Translations under genes and position numbers: made by a program
Source of the DNA: Deltaproteobacteria bacterium
GTDB taxonomy: Bacteria; UBA10199; GCA-002796325; JACPFF01
DNA length: 40,108 bases
Reading direction: 5' to 3'
Assembly: GCA_016210045.1 (NCBI GenBank)
Contig: JACQUX010000025.1
Location: 1-40,108 of the forward strand
Shown here: one piece after another, positions 25,089 through 33,912 of the stretch
Layout of the letters: every line of letters starts with the position of its first letter
Numbering within the stretch: position 1 is the stretch's first letter
Notes under the pieces: model-generated
Seen by the model: only the letters and a program-made list of their open reading frames with translations
What the model was told of the DNA's origin: nothing
Databases searched by the model: none

Positions 25089-28000
25089 ATGGCATGTCCA
25101 CTGCGTATCCGTGCCCTCTGTGTCGTTACGCTGGTTGGTATCGCTGCGACCGGGCGTGGCGAAGGGCGCTTGCCGGTTGGGCCGGCGCTGTTAGTCACGC
25201 CGACGTCCGTTGAAGGGGTGGGGCCCGCGGCAACGAACCCGTCGCCGACCACGGCCCCGACGGAACCTCCGACGGCGACCGTGACACCTGCGACATCCGA
25301 CGATGCGGCGGCGGACACCGTGACACCGCCGCCCAGCTGTGGCGCGGCGCCGATGCGGACGGTGCAGTCGTGCGACGAGGGGGGCGGTTTTCTCTGCGTC
25401 GACTCGCCGGCGGCCGGCACGACGGCAGGCACCGTGCTGGTGACGGGGCGAGTCAGTCGACACGAGCATGCGTTTGCGGGCCTCCATGTCGTGGCGCAGC
25501 ACGATCCCACGAAACAACTGATGCCGGTCGACACGGCCCATGCGGTGCAAGCCGATGGACGATTCCAATTCTCCGTGCCGCTGCCGCAACTGGGTGACTA
25601 TACGATTGTGGTGCAAGCGCTGCGGGTGAGCGGGGCGCCGAGCGTGGAGCGGGTGCAAATCAGTCGTGTCGTCGCGCCGCAACCTTTGCGAGCCGGTGTT
25701 CAACTGACGCCCGATCCGAAGGCCACGCAGGGCGAGATTGCTGCGGAATCGGTTCAGTTGCACTTGGACCTGCTCCCGGATTGCGAGCAATGTGACCTGC
25801 TGGGAAGCCGCACCGGTGCCACAGCTGTCTTCGTGACCAATGTGATTACCGACGTCGACGGCCATACACGCCGCATCGAACGCCAAACTGACCTCGGCAG
25901 TGACGGGCAATATAATTTGTGCATTCCAGTGGCGCCCGGGAGCAACCGCGTGGCTATTGCCACTTGTAACGCCGCGACCGGCGCCGACCGGGCGCACTGT
26001 CCGCAAGCGCCGCCCGTTACGTTTACTGTTCGGGACCCGCGTCCGCGGATTACGTTGTTGGAACCGCTCGGGTCTTTTACGACGATTCTCGAGGCCAAGA
26101 CGACGCCGCGCGTGGCCTTTGCAGCGCGTATCGAGAACTTGGCCCCGTCGACCACCGGCAGCTGCGATGACCGCGTGACGCTGCACTGGAATCGCGCCGC
26201 ACCGGTCGCGCTATGTGCCGGGAGCGACGGAATCTATCGGGCGCAATTGAAGCCGCACACGGGGATCAATCTCGGGAGGGTGCGCGTGCGCTATGGGGCG
26301 CAAGAGCTCGCGGAGCAGGCGTTCGCTGTGGCGTGGGGCGAGCTGCACAGCCCGTGGGGCGCGGATGGGCGGCTGCTCGCGAATGATGCATGGTGGTATC
26401 GCGACGCTTTGACGATCGGCGTGCGCCAGGAATTTATGGCGCAAACGGTGCGTGAAGTTGTGAATCACGTGGCGGCCTCGGATCGCTTCGAACGCTTTCT
26501 GCAAGGCCTGCTCGATGTCAACGGCGGTGCCCCGGCAGCAGAGAGCGCAACCGCCGCCCATCTGAGTCAACAGATGGCCACGATTCAACAAGGGATCTGT
26601 CCGTGGACCGCATCCGGCGGGGATCATCACATGACGATGCAACTAGTCGAGCCGCCGCAGATCGGCGGTTTCGAGATCACGCGCATCACGTTTGCGCAAG
26701 ATGAGATGCGCTTCGAAATCACGGTGCGCGATCTAAAAATATTGGCGCGCTATTTCCGCGACGATAATCGCGATGGCCAGCCAGACGAGGCCATTATTCC
26801 GCTCAAGATCGCGTTCCAACATCTGCTCCTCTATCCCAAGATCCGTTTAGAGCGCGGCGAACGACCGCGTGTACTCTTGACGGCCGACAGTACCGATTGC
26901 GACTATTTGGGGGACACGTATTGCCGCCATGCCCCCGCCGTGGTGATCCCGCAGAACTTCATCGGCGCGGCGACGGCGGCGCGCGGCTTCGTGACCTGCG
27001 ACCATACGGAACAAGCGGTTTCGGAAGAAGTCGCCGCCCTCTGTCACGGGCTGAATGTCACCAATGCCCAAACGGGATTGCTCAGCCAAAGCGTCCTCGA
27101 TGCGCTCAACGACGCCTTCTATTGTAACGGATCGGCGGCCCTGACGTTGCTCTTCCGCGAGAGCGCGTCGGATCTCGATCTGCAGGCCGGCTGCGGCAAC
27201 ACGGCGCCTTCCGACGACCAACGCGCCGCCCCGGTGCCGGGGATCATGCCGTTACAACTGTCGCAATGTCCGGCGCCGGACGCGCATGCGCTCTTCGCCA
27301 ATCGGTCGTTGCGTTTGCCGGTCGGACTCGACCTGGTCCATAGTGTGCTGCAATTGAATAGTCAGGGGATGTCCGCGCGCATTGCGACGCGCATCGGGAA
27401 CGAATCGTTTTTCAATGCGCTGCCGCCCGACGTGCGGCAATCGACGTTCGGCTATCTGACCGATGTCGGCGACCCGCATCTGCCGCTCGATCTTGGATTG
27501 GCGGGTGCGCGCGATTTGACGTTCGGTGTTGGCGAGAGTCTGCTCAATCAGATCCTCTTCGGCCTCAGTCTCCAAGCGGAGGGGCACGGTCCGTTGGATT
27601 GGGACCTCTCGCAAGTCTTTTATGAACGGCTCGGCATCGACTTAGTGGCGCAGTGTGACGCAGCCGAGCAGCCGAGCAGTCTCTGTTACCTGCGTCCGAC
27701 CGTGAAAGACCTGTTCGGGACCGCGCTCACGAGCTACGGCTATTTTACGCCGCGCCATCCGGTGTTGCTCCGCTTGCGCGGCAGTCGTCGTGTGGCGCCC
27801 CACGTGCGTTTTTATCCCACAGACCTCGCCTTGCCGGTGATGGAGTCCGGACAGCCGGCAGGGAGTCGTCGTGCGCAAGTGATCGAGCTGCAAATTCCCG
27901 ATCTGGAAATGGGCTTTTATGCACTGGAGACGGACCCCAGTCGCGGCACCGATCAATACGGCAACCCCGTGCTCCGGCTCGATCCGGATGGTCAGCCGAT

Positions 28001-28505
28001 CATTTACTCGATGCGTCCCGAGCAATCCGATCCGCACGCCGGCGCGATAATACGCGCGCGCGCCACGTTGTTCCTGGCGTTCGAACTGGGGACGTTATTG
28101 CCGGACCCCGACGATCCATCGCATGTGGTGGTCCGTCTCAAGACCCTGCCGACCTTGACGCGGCTGAGTTTCGCGGCGGAACCGGGGAGCAACAGCACCC
28201 TCGTTCCGGAGCGCCGCATCCTCTCGCAGCTCGAAGAGATCATTAAGACCGGGATTACGGGCTTCAGTGAAGAACAGAGCGCGATCCCGATCCGTCTGCC
28301 GAAGCGTTTCGATTTCAGCGCGAATGTGGAAGACAACATCTTGAGTGCGTTGCTCGGGATCACGCAACTCCGCTTCGCGCACGACGGCATTTCGATCGGC
28401 GTCGATCAAGGCCAAGACTTCTTTTCGTTCGGCGCCAATCTGTCGCTGACCCAACGCCTCCCCGTCGCCGGCCAAATGCAAGAATGGCGCATTCCGAGGG
28501 AATGA
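25089..28505 (+). CDS. Large exported protein of unknown family (1138 residues)
   Basis: A hydrophobic N-terminal segment (RALCVVTLVGIAATG) reads as a signal peptide. It is followed by a Pro/Thr/Ala-rich low-complexity linker (about 40-90), then Ig-like strand patterns (GTVLVTGRVSRHEHAF) and several cysteines spaced in pairs (CEQCDL, VTCDHTEQAV). Around residue 560 is FRDDNRDGQPDEAI, a single calcium-loop-like motif. The second half is long, beta-rich and has no recognised motif. No transmembrane anchor or LPxTG-type signal was seen, so it is probably secreted or outer-surface. A sigma-28-like motif precedes it. The ATG at 25089 has no strong ribosome binding site; a leaderless mRNA would fit. 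Function unknown. Confidence 0.65.
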   Translation: MACPLRIRALCVVTLVGIAATGRGEGRLPVGPALLVTPTSVEGVGPAATNPSPTTAPTEPPTATVTPATSDDAAADTVTPPPSCGAAPMRTVQSCDEGGGFLCVDSPAAGTTAGTVLVTGRVSRHEHAFAGLHVVAQHDPTKQLMPVDTAHAVQADGRFQFSVPLPQLGDYTIVVQALRVSGAPSVERVQISRVVAPQPLRAGVQLTPDPKATQGEIAAESVQLHLDLLPDCEQCDLLGSRTGATAVFVTNVITDVDGHTRRIERQTDLGSDGQYNLCIPVAPGSNRVAIATCNAATGADRAHCPQAPPVTFTVRDPRPRITLLEPLGSFTTILEAKTTPRVAFAARIENLAPSTTGSCDDRVTLHWNRAAPVALCAGSDGIYRAQLKPHTGINLGRVRVRYGAQELAEQAFAVAWGELHSPWGADGRLLANDAWWYRDALTIGVRQEFMAQTVREVVNHVAASDRFERFLQGLLDVNGGAPAAESATAAHLSQQMATIQQGICPWTASGGDHHMTMQLVEPPQIGGFEITRITFAQDEMRFEITVRDLKILARYFRDDNRDGQPDEAIIPLKIAFQHLLLYPKIRLERGERPRVLLTADSTDCDYLGDTYCRHAPAVVIPQNFIGAATAARGFVTCDHTEQAVSEEVAALCHGLNVTNAQTGLLSQSVLDALNDAFYCNGSAALTLLFRESASDLDLQAGCGNTAPSDDQRAAPVPGIMPLQLSQCPAPDAHALFANRSLRLPVGLDLVHSVLQLNSQGMSARIATRIGNESFFNALPPDVRQSTFGYLTDVGDPHLPLDLGLAGARDLTFGVGESLLNQILFGLSLQAEGHGPLDWDLSQVFYERLGIDLVAQCDAAEQPSSLCYLRPTVKDLFGTALTSYGYFTPRHPVLLRLRGSRRVAPHVRFYPTDLALPVMESGQPAGSRRAQVIELQIPDLEMGFYALETDPSRGTDQYGNPVLRLDPDGQPIIYSMRPEQSDPHAGAIIRARATLFLAFELGTLLPDPDDPSHVVVRLKTLPTLTRLSFAAEPGSNSTLVPERRILSQLEEIIKTGITGFSEEQSAIPIRLPKRFDFSANVEDNILSALLGITQLRFAHDGISIGVDQGQDFFSFGANLSLTQRLPVAGQMQEWRIPRE

Positions 28506-28530
28506 CGGCGTGCGTAGATGCGTACGCACT

Positions 28531-28760
28531 AGGGCGTGTTTGCAAAATTGATATGGCAATGCAGGATCTTCCATCACGCAGTGGCCCGCGTTCGATACGG
28601 GGGCCGGGCGGAGGGGGCAGGGACCGCCAGGGTACGCTATCGCGGCGGCATCGAGCCGCCGCGCGCTCGCCCTCGCCGTTTTCGACGTTAGATTTCGCAA
28701 GGAGAAAACGGCTGCGAGAGCCCCTAGCGGCCCCTGCCCCCTCCACCCGGCTCGGGCACG
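28531..28760. mobile_element. Diverged type 1 palindromic element, right end missing
   Basis: The left end agggcgtgtttgcaaaattg (28531-28550) matches the outer terminal repeat of the composite at 8645. The core then follows the same order as 8724-8872: 30-nt arms 28603-28632 and 28722-28751 (27 pairs; the three mismatches become G-U on the minus strand), a hairpin gcggcggc-atcga-gccgccgc, and gccgttttc paired with gaaaacggc. No matching right terminal repeat was found beyond 28760, so the copy looks truncated. The open frames over it are not credible genes. Confidence 0.7.
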
Positions 28761-29047
28761 GACAGGCCCTCGGGACTCCCCTCTTGCTCCTGCCGGGGCA
28801 TGTGACTCAGCAATTCAATCTGGATGAGCAACTCGGGTCCGATGCGATGTGCGCAGGGCCAGCAGGGCTTGGACGAATTCGGCGGCCTTGTGGACTAAGT
28901 CTTGGGCACTGCTTTTCATGAAGTCCGGTGACGGTGCATAATCGGCGATGGCTCGCCATTCTGTTAATATGGCCTATTTTGTCAAATGTAGGTCATTTTG
29001 GAAAATAGAGAATTGAAAATGGAGGACGATCCGCTGGCGGCGGATCG
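28761..29047. other. Intergenic tail after the repeat
   Basis: No gene can be supported here. The last 70 bases turn AT-rich (gaaaatagagaattgaaaatgg), followed by a small GC palindrome (ccgctggcggcgg). This AT-plus-GC-palindrome arrangement resembles the end of the window (40042-40108). It precedes the convergent lytic transglycosylase stop. Confidence 0.45.
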
Positions 29048-30340
29048 TTACCCCCCCGCGCCTGAGGATGTGGCAACGGCACCGTTTAATTGTTCCATCA
29101 CGGCGAGGAAGCGTTTGCCTTGCGTGAGGGGGACTTTCAGCGCAACGCCAGCGGGGAGGGGGACAGAGCCGTCGTAGACCGCCGGTGTCAGTCCGGGATT
29201 CAATTGCCACAACGTTTCCAACGCCACGGCGGCGTGCTTCGCGAGGTCCGGCAGCGCCACGATGCCGGTCGTGACAACGGTGTCGTATTGGAGCGGCGGG
29301 TCGATAGTGAGTTTGCCGAACAGCGTCTCCCGTTGTTCGTAGGTGTGGAGCGCGGCGAGGAATTCACAATAAAAATTGCGCGATGCAAATCCGTAACTGG
29401 CGCCGCGATATGAGTTAATGATCCGTTCGATCGACGTGGTGCCGAGTTCTCGCACCGCGCGCAGCAAGTTGCCGGGACCGGAATTGTAGGCATTGATCGC
29501 GAGCGGCCAGGTGCCGAGCTGCTGGAAATTCTTCTTCAATAACCGTGCGGCGCCGTGACTCGCCGCGGTCGGGTCGTTGCGTTCATCGATGAAGCGCGTG
29601 TTTTGCAGTCCCATCAGTCGCGCCGTCCCGGGCATGAATTGCCAAATCCCGGAGGCCCCGGCCTTGGAATACGCGCGCAGATCGAACATCGATTCCACAA
29701 ACACGAGCCGGCTCATTTCCCACGGGATTTGCTCTTCGGCAAAGATCGCCTCGATCTGCGGCAGATAGCGCCCCGACGCGATCAGACCGGCGCGAAACCG
29801 ATCTTTCAGCCCGGTTTGGCTGCGCAGCCGTTCGTTGGTGGCCGCGGCCCGAAATTGCTCCGGCGTTGCCCCGTAAGGGGCGAACAGTTTGACGATCCGC
29901 TGCTCTAATGGGGATTGTCCGGGACGTTTGGGATCTTCCGTGAGTCGGAGCAGCGCTTCGCGTACGCGATCCATGGTCTCGCGGACTCGCGCGCGCCGCG
30001 CTTCTTGCACCTCCGGCGGAAACGCCGCGAACGGGTCGCCTAAGCGGCTGATATCGGCCAAGCTGATGGTTGCGTAGACGATCTCGAGGTGGTCGGTGTC
30101 GTGAATCAGGACCTGATTGCGATCGTATTTGCTGTAAATGTCTTGCCAGAAATGCACTGGAGCGGCCAGCGCACGCGGGATTGCGAACGTGGCGCGGATC
30201 TTCCGGTGCCGCTGCCCTTGGGCGCGGGCCGTATCGGCCACCCGCGCGTAGAATCCTTGGGCGTGGGCCGATGAAAGAGGGTGGAACAAGAGTGAAACGA
30301 GCAGTACGCTGACCGCGAACAGAGTGAGCAGTTGCTTCAT
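29048..30340 (-). CDS. Membrane-associated lytic murein transglycosylase (GH23)
   Basis: 430 residues with a Sec signal peptide (MKQLLTLFAVSVLLVSLLFHPLSSAHA). The SLT domain is clear: PWEMSRLVFVESMFDLRAYSKAG with catalytic Glu216, then GIWQFMPGTARLMGL and AINAYNSGPGNL. The C-terminal segment (LETLWQLNPGLTPAVYDGSVPLPAGVALKVPL) is LysM-like in pattern, for peptidoglycan binding. It resembles MltD but with one such segment. It cleaves glycan strands in the periplasm, for growth or for passage of envelope machines. The ATG at 30340 is chosen because the signal peptide starts there, while the frame upstream has no export signal. Divergent from the gene at 30407. Confidence 0.88.
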   Translation of the reverse strand: MKQLLTLFAVSVLLVSLLFHPLSSAHAQGFYARVADTARAQGQRHRKIRATFAIPRALAAPVHFWQDIYSKYDRNQVLIHDTDHLEIVYATISLADISRLGDPFAAFPPEVQEARRARVRETMDRVREALLRLTEDPKRPGQSPLEQRIVKLFAPYGATPEQFRAAATNERLRSQTGLKDRFRAGLIASGRYLPQIEAIFAEEQIPWEMSRLVFVESMFDLRAYSKAGASGIWQFMPGTARLMGLQNTRFIDERNDPTAASHGAARLLKKNFQQLGTWPLAINAYNSGPGNLLRAVRELGTTSIERIINSYRGASYGFASRNFYCEFLAALHTYEQRETLFGKLTIDPPLQYDTVVTTGIVALPDLAKHAAVALETLWQLNPGLTPAVYDGSVPLPAGVALKVPLTQGKRFLAVMEQLNGAVATSSGAGG

Positions 30341-30406
30341 GAGCGCGATATAGCATATACCCGCCGCGTACGGAAAGTAGAACCCACCACTATTTAGGAG
30401 GAAAAT

Positions 30407-30730
30407 ATGCGTATCACATCTCTCATCGTCGCTGCGGCCGTGGTCGGCGGCTCGCTGTTCAGTGCTCGCCTCGCACGAGCCGACGGCTGTTTCCTCTGTG
30501 AGGGTGGCGGCTACGTTGCCTTCACCGGAGAGGACACGTTTGAGAAACGGAAGAAAGCGACCGAACAATTCGGTTGCAAGGTCTCGGGCACGACCTCGTC
30601 ATGCAGCCATCCCAAGGGAACGGTCAGCAGCCTGCGCCGTGGCACAGAAGACCAAGTCGCCTGCGAAGGGGAAGAGCATCAGAAAGACAAGAAGGGGAAG
30701 AAATACCAATCTCCGAAGCAGGAGTCGTAA
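30407..30730 (+). CDS. Small secreted cysteine-containing protein
   Basis: 107 residues. The signal peptide MRITSLIVAAAVVGGSLFSARLARA is followed by a Cys-rich domain with CFLCEGGGYVAFTGEDTFEKRKKA, two more Cys in GCKVSGTTSSC, and a Lys-rich tail (KDKKGKKYQSPKQES). The pattern suggests disulfide-linked strands in the periplasm or a surface-bound basic peptide. A strong ribosome binding site (aggagg) is present. It is followed after 3 bases by the YdcF-like gene, so it likely shares that transcript. Family not recognised. Confidence 0.65.
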   Translation: MRITSLIVAAAVVGGSLFSARLARADGCFLCEGGGYVAFTGEDTFEKRKKATEQFGCKVSGTTSSCSHPKGTVSSLRRGTEDQVACEGEEHQKDKKGKKYQSPKQES

Positions 30731-30733
30731 CGC

Positions 30734-31360
30734 GTGGGGCCTCGGGGGCGGAAGCTTCGGCGTTGGTTGCTTGGGCTCGGCATGAGCGTCGGGCTCGCTG
30801 TGGCCGGCGTCTATTACTTTCCGCAATGGTTAGCGGTCTCTGACCCCGTCGCGCCCGCCGATGCGTTGATCGTGCTCGGCGGCGATGCGACGCGCGCGAT
30901 CGATGCCGCCAAATATTTCCGCCAGGGGATAGCGCCGATTGTCTATATTTCGCAGCCCGTCGTGGAAGCATCGTTCCGTCGCTTAGAGGAATTCGGGATC
31001 ATCTATCCGCGTGAAGCCGACGTCGCACGCGCAGTCTTGATCGCGAACGGTGTGCCGGAGTCGCAGATTCGTTCCGGCAGCGATCCGGTCATTAGTACGG
31101 TGGAGGAGGCGGAGGCGTTAGAGCGGCGGTTGCCGGAGTCGGCGCAGCGCGTGCTGTTAGTGACGTCGCCATATCACGTGCGACGCACGCGCTTCATCTT
31201 TCGACGCGCGATGCCGGGACGCGTAGTCTCTGTCGTCGCGTCGACTGCGGAACTCTATCCGCGCCGCTGGTGGACTCGCCAAGATGTGGCGCGTGCCGTC
31301 GTGTTGGAAGGAATGAAATTCGCCTTTTATCTCCTCGGAGGACGATTTTATGCGCATTGA
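30734..31360 (+). CDS. YdcF/SanA-like membrane protein (DUF218)
   Basis: 208 residues. An N-terminal basic segment and one transmembrane helix (WLLGLGMSVGLAVAGVYYF) precede the DUF218 fold: DALIVLGGDATRAIDAAKYF, ISTVEEAEALERRL, VLLVTSPYHVRRTRFIFRRAM. The family is associated with cell-envelope functions and binds SAM in the E. coli protein; the role here is not defined. A GTG start at 30734 is used because it precedes the helix; an ATG 48 bases downstream is the alternative. It overlaps the mechanosensitive channel gene by 11 bases. Confidence 0.8.
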   Translation: MGPRGRKLRRWLLGLGMSVGLAVAGVYYFPQWLAVSDPVAPADALIVLGGDATRAIDAAKYFRQGIAPIVYISQPVVEASFRRLEEFGIIYPREADVARAVLIANGVPESQIRSGSDPVISTVEEAEALERRLPESAQRVLLVTSPYHVRRTRFIFRRAMPGRVVSVVASTAELYPRRWWTRQDVARAVVLEGMKFAFYLLGGRFYAH

Positions 31361-32822
31361 GTGGATCACGTTGGCTTGCGCGATCGCGTTACTCCTCTAT
31401 TTCCGCTGGGCAGGAAGGGTGTGGAAACGACTGCCACAGCTCCCACTCGGATTCTTCATCGTCTGGCTGTTATTGGAAAGCGTCGCACCGCTACTCACTC
31501 GCCTCGCGTGGCATGGGCTGTTGGCGTGGGTTGCGGCCCTCGCAACGATTGCCCTCTATTTCGGCCTGATTCGCTTTGCGGCCTTTGCCATCGAGTCCGT
31601 CGTCGGGAAACGGCGACGCGTCGCCGTGCCCGGGATCGTGCGCGATGTCGTGCTGGTGATCTTGTACGTGATCGTCATTCTCGTGGTGCTGCGGCAACAA
31701 TTGCATCTGGATCTCACGTCGCTGGTGGCGACGTCGGCCGTCCTGACCGCCGTGCTCGGGCTCGCACTGCAAGAGACGCTGGGCAACTTGTTTTCCGGCA
31801 TCGCGCTCAATGTGGAACGGCCCTACAAATTGGGCGATTGGGTCGCGTTCGATAAATATCGCGGCCAAGTGCGTGAAATGGGTTGGCGCTCCACGACCAT
31901 TCTCACTGCGGAAAACGAAGCGATCACGATCCCCAATAATCTGATCTCGCGCAGCACGATCGTCAATTACAGCGATCCCTCGACGCTGATCGTCTCCGGG
32001 TTTTTCCTCGGCATCGGGTACGAAATTCCCCCGAATCGCGTGCGCGCCACGGTGCTGGAGTTGTTGCGTGCCCATCCGCAAGTGCACGGCGGGAGCGAAA
32101 TGGAAGTGCGCGTCGTCGATTTCGGCGAGAGTGCGGTGCGCTATGAAGTCCGCTATTTTGTCGATATCCGCGAGGGATATGAATGCACGGAGCACATCAA
32201 ATCGGAGCTATTGACGCACTGTTGGTATCGATTCCAGCGGGATGGATTGCGCATTCCGTATCCGACGCGGATCAATTATCAGGGCCGCGAACCGACGCCG
32301 GAGGCCCTCGGGGCGGAGATCGGGCGCGTGTTGGCGAACGTGGAAGTCTTCAGTCCGCTGCAAGCGGACGATCGGCGGCTGCTGGCCGCGCGCGTGGATC
32401 AACTCTATTTCGCGCGTGGCGAGACGGTCGTGCACCAGGGTGCGGCCGGTGACTGTATGTACGTCATCGCCAAAGGCGGGTGCGAGATTGTCGTCAGCAG
32501 TCCCGGCCGCCAAAGTGTCGTCGTCGCGCGGATGGGCCCCGGCGAGTTCTTCGGCGAGATGTCGCTGATGACCGGAGAACCGCGGAGTGCCACGGTCGTG
32601 GCGACAGACGATCTGATGGTCTATGCGATCGACAAAGAGGATATGCTTGCGGTGCTTGAGGCGCATCCGACGCTCTCCGCCGCGATCAGCGAAATCCTCG
32701 CGCTGCGACTGGCGCAGCGGACCGAAGCCCTCGCCAGCGCCGGTCCTGCCGAGCCGCACACGCTGCCTCCCAACGCCGGGCAAATCCTGCAACGGATTCG
32801 GTCGTTTTTTGGGATACGATAA
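31350..32822 (+). CDS. MscS-type channel fused to a cyclic nucleotide-binding domain
   Basis: 490 residues. Four or so N-terminal membrane helices lead into the MscS pore segment (LVATSAVLTAVLGLALQETLGNLFSGIALN) and beta domain (ERPYKLGDWVAF...NEAITIPNNLISRSTIVNYS). From about residue 335 a cNMP-binding domain follows (QLYFARGETVVHQGAAGDCMYVIAKGGCEIV, then GPGEFFGEMSLMTGEPRSATVVA), containing the phosphate-binding cassette. Such bacterial cyclic-nucleotide-gated channels (bCNG type) are known and gate on ligand rather than strongly on tension. The ribosome binding site ggagg is before the ATG, which overlaps the previous gene. No cyclase gene for cAMP/cGMP is nearby. Confidence 0.9.
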   Translation: MRIEWITLACAIALLLYFRWAGRVWKRLPQLPLGFFIVWLLLESVAPLLTRLAWHGLLAWVAALATIALYFGLIRFAAFAIESVVGKRRRVAVPGIVRDVVLVILYVIVILVVLRQQLHLDLTSLVATSAVLTAVLGLALQETLGNLFSGIALNVERPYKLGDWVAFDKYRGQVREMGWRSTTILTAENEAITIPNNLISRSTIVNYSDPSTLIVSGFFLGIGYEIPPNRVRATVLELLRAHPQVHGGSEMEVRVVDFGESAVRYEVRYFVDIREGYECTEHIKSELLTHCWYRFQRDGLRIPYPTRINYQGREPTPEALGAEIGRVLANVEVFSPLQADDRRLLAARVDQLYFARGETVVHQGAAGDCMYVIAKGGCEIVVSSPGRQSVVVARMGPGEFFGEMSLMTGEPRSATVVATDDLMVYAIDKEDMLAVLEAHPTLSAAISEILALRLAQRTEALASAGPAEPHTLPPNAGQILQRIRSFFGIR

Positions 32823-32832
32823 TGGGTGACTG

Positions 32833-32930
32833 GTGGCTGGTGACTAGTGACTGGGGATCGGAGCGCGGATGCCCTCCCCCCCCAGCCACTAGTCACCAGC
32901 CACTTCCGTTCAGCCACTAGTCACGAGTCA
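32833..32930. repeat. Inverted and direct repeats of a ctagtcacc-type unit at a convergent junction
   Basis: The arms 32833-32856 and 32880-32903 pair at 23 of 24 positions. A further partial copy (agccactagtcacgagtcac) follows at 32912-32930 and contains the stop codon of the nitrilase gene. The unit is a variant of gtgactagtgactgg. It sits between two convergent genes and could be a bidirectional terminator, or a tandem repeat that has grown from the gene end. Confidence 0.65.
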
Positions 32931-33750
32931 CGTTTTTTGCGAACGTGCGCATCCGATCGCGCAGCGCGGGGAGTTGTTGCCGATAGCGGTCGACGAACGT
33001 GAGATCGAGATCGGCCACGAGGACCTCCGGCTGCGCGCTGCCGGCCTCCGCGAGGGTTTCTCCCCATGGACCGACGATCAGCGCATGACCGTAACTGCGC
33101 GCATTATATTTGTGCCCGCATTGGGCCGGCGCGATCATGTAGGCCTGATTTTCGATTGCGCGGGCGCGGACCAACACATGCCAATGCGATTGTCCGGTGA
33201 AATGCATGAAGTTCGAGGGGAGGCAAAGGATCTCCGCGCCGCGCCGGGCCAGGATGCCGAAGAGTTCCGGCATCCGCACGTCGTAGCAAATCGTCAGGCC
33301 GATGCGGCCGAACGGCGTCTTGACGGTCATCGGCTGCGTGCCGGCGTGAAATCCGGTCTCGCGCAACCAGTGTCCATCTGGCATCCGGCAGCGAAAGAGA
33401 TGCATCTTGCGATAACGCGCGGCGATCCGGCCCTCGGGATCGATCAACCAACTCGTATTGTACCGTCGGTGCGGCGTTCCGGCGGCCTCTTGGACTGAAC
33501 CGAGCAATAACCAAATGCGCAACGTGGCCGCTAAGTCACGTAACGCGCGGATGGGTGGGGCGTCGTGAGTGAAGACTACGCGCCGATCCGGTCCGAGATA
33601 GAGGCAACTCTCCGGCAACGCCACGAATTGGGCGCGCCGCCGTGTCGCGCGCCGAATCAATTCGGTGGCTTGGACAAGATTCGCCGCCACGTCGGATTGC
33701 GTATCCATTTGCACCACGGCGACTCGTACGTGGCGGCCGACTGGCTTCAT
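32917..33750 (-). CDS. Carbon-nitrogen hydrolase (nitrilase superfamily amidase)
   Basis: 277 residues. The catalytic triad is visible: Glu47 in FVALPESCL, Lys115 in ARYRKMHLF and Cys155 in LTICYDVRMPEL. Members of this branch (Nit1/Nit2-type) hydrolyse omega-amides or deaminated glutathione. The actual substrate cannot be read from the sequence. The start at 33750 follows gagaggaatggag on the minus strand; the frame goes on upstream for 26 codons without support. The stop lies within a repeated ctagtcac motif shared with the intergenic hairpin. Convergent with the channel gene. Confidence 0.88.
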   Translation of the reverse strand: MKPVGRHVRVAVVQMDTQSDVAANLVQATELIRRATRRRAQFVALPESCLYLGPDRRVVFTHDAPPIRALRDLAATLRIWLLLGSVQEAAGTPHRRYNTSWLIDPEGRIAARYRKMHLFRCRMPDGHWLRETGFHAGTQPMTVKTPFGRIGLTICYDVRMPELFGILARRGAEILCLPSNFMHFTGQSHWHVLVRARAIENQAYMIAPAQCGHKYNARSYGHALIVGPWGETLAEAGSAQPEVLVADLDLTFVDRYRQQLPALRDRMRTFAKNVTRD

Positions 33751-33912
33751 TGTACAGGCTCCATTCCTCTCGGTTGTTGGAGCGTAACGGCATGCATGGT
33801 GGGGTGGTCCACGGCGGCGAGTTAGCATGTTGGAGAAATAAATTAAACAGTTGCATTGTTTGTTACGTTATCGCTATCCGCGCGTTCCCTAAACTTGCAG
33901 CGAAGGAGCAGT

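Noticed and set aside
28484-28921. 145-codon frame across the type 1 repeat
   Set aside because: It is covered by the structured repeat and shows no family motifs; the composition follows the hairpin GC content.
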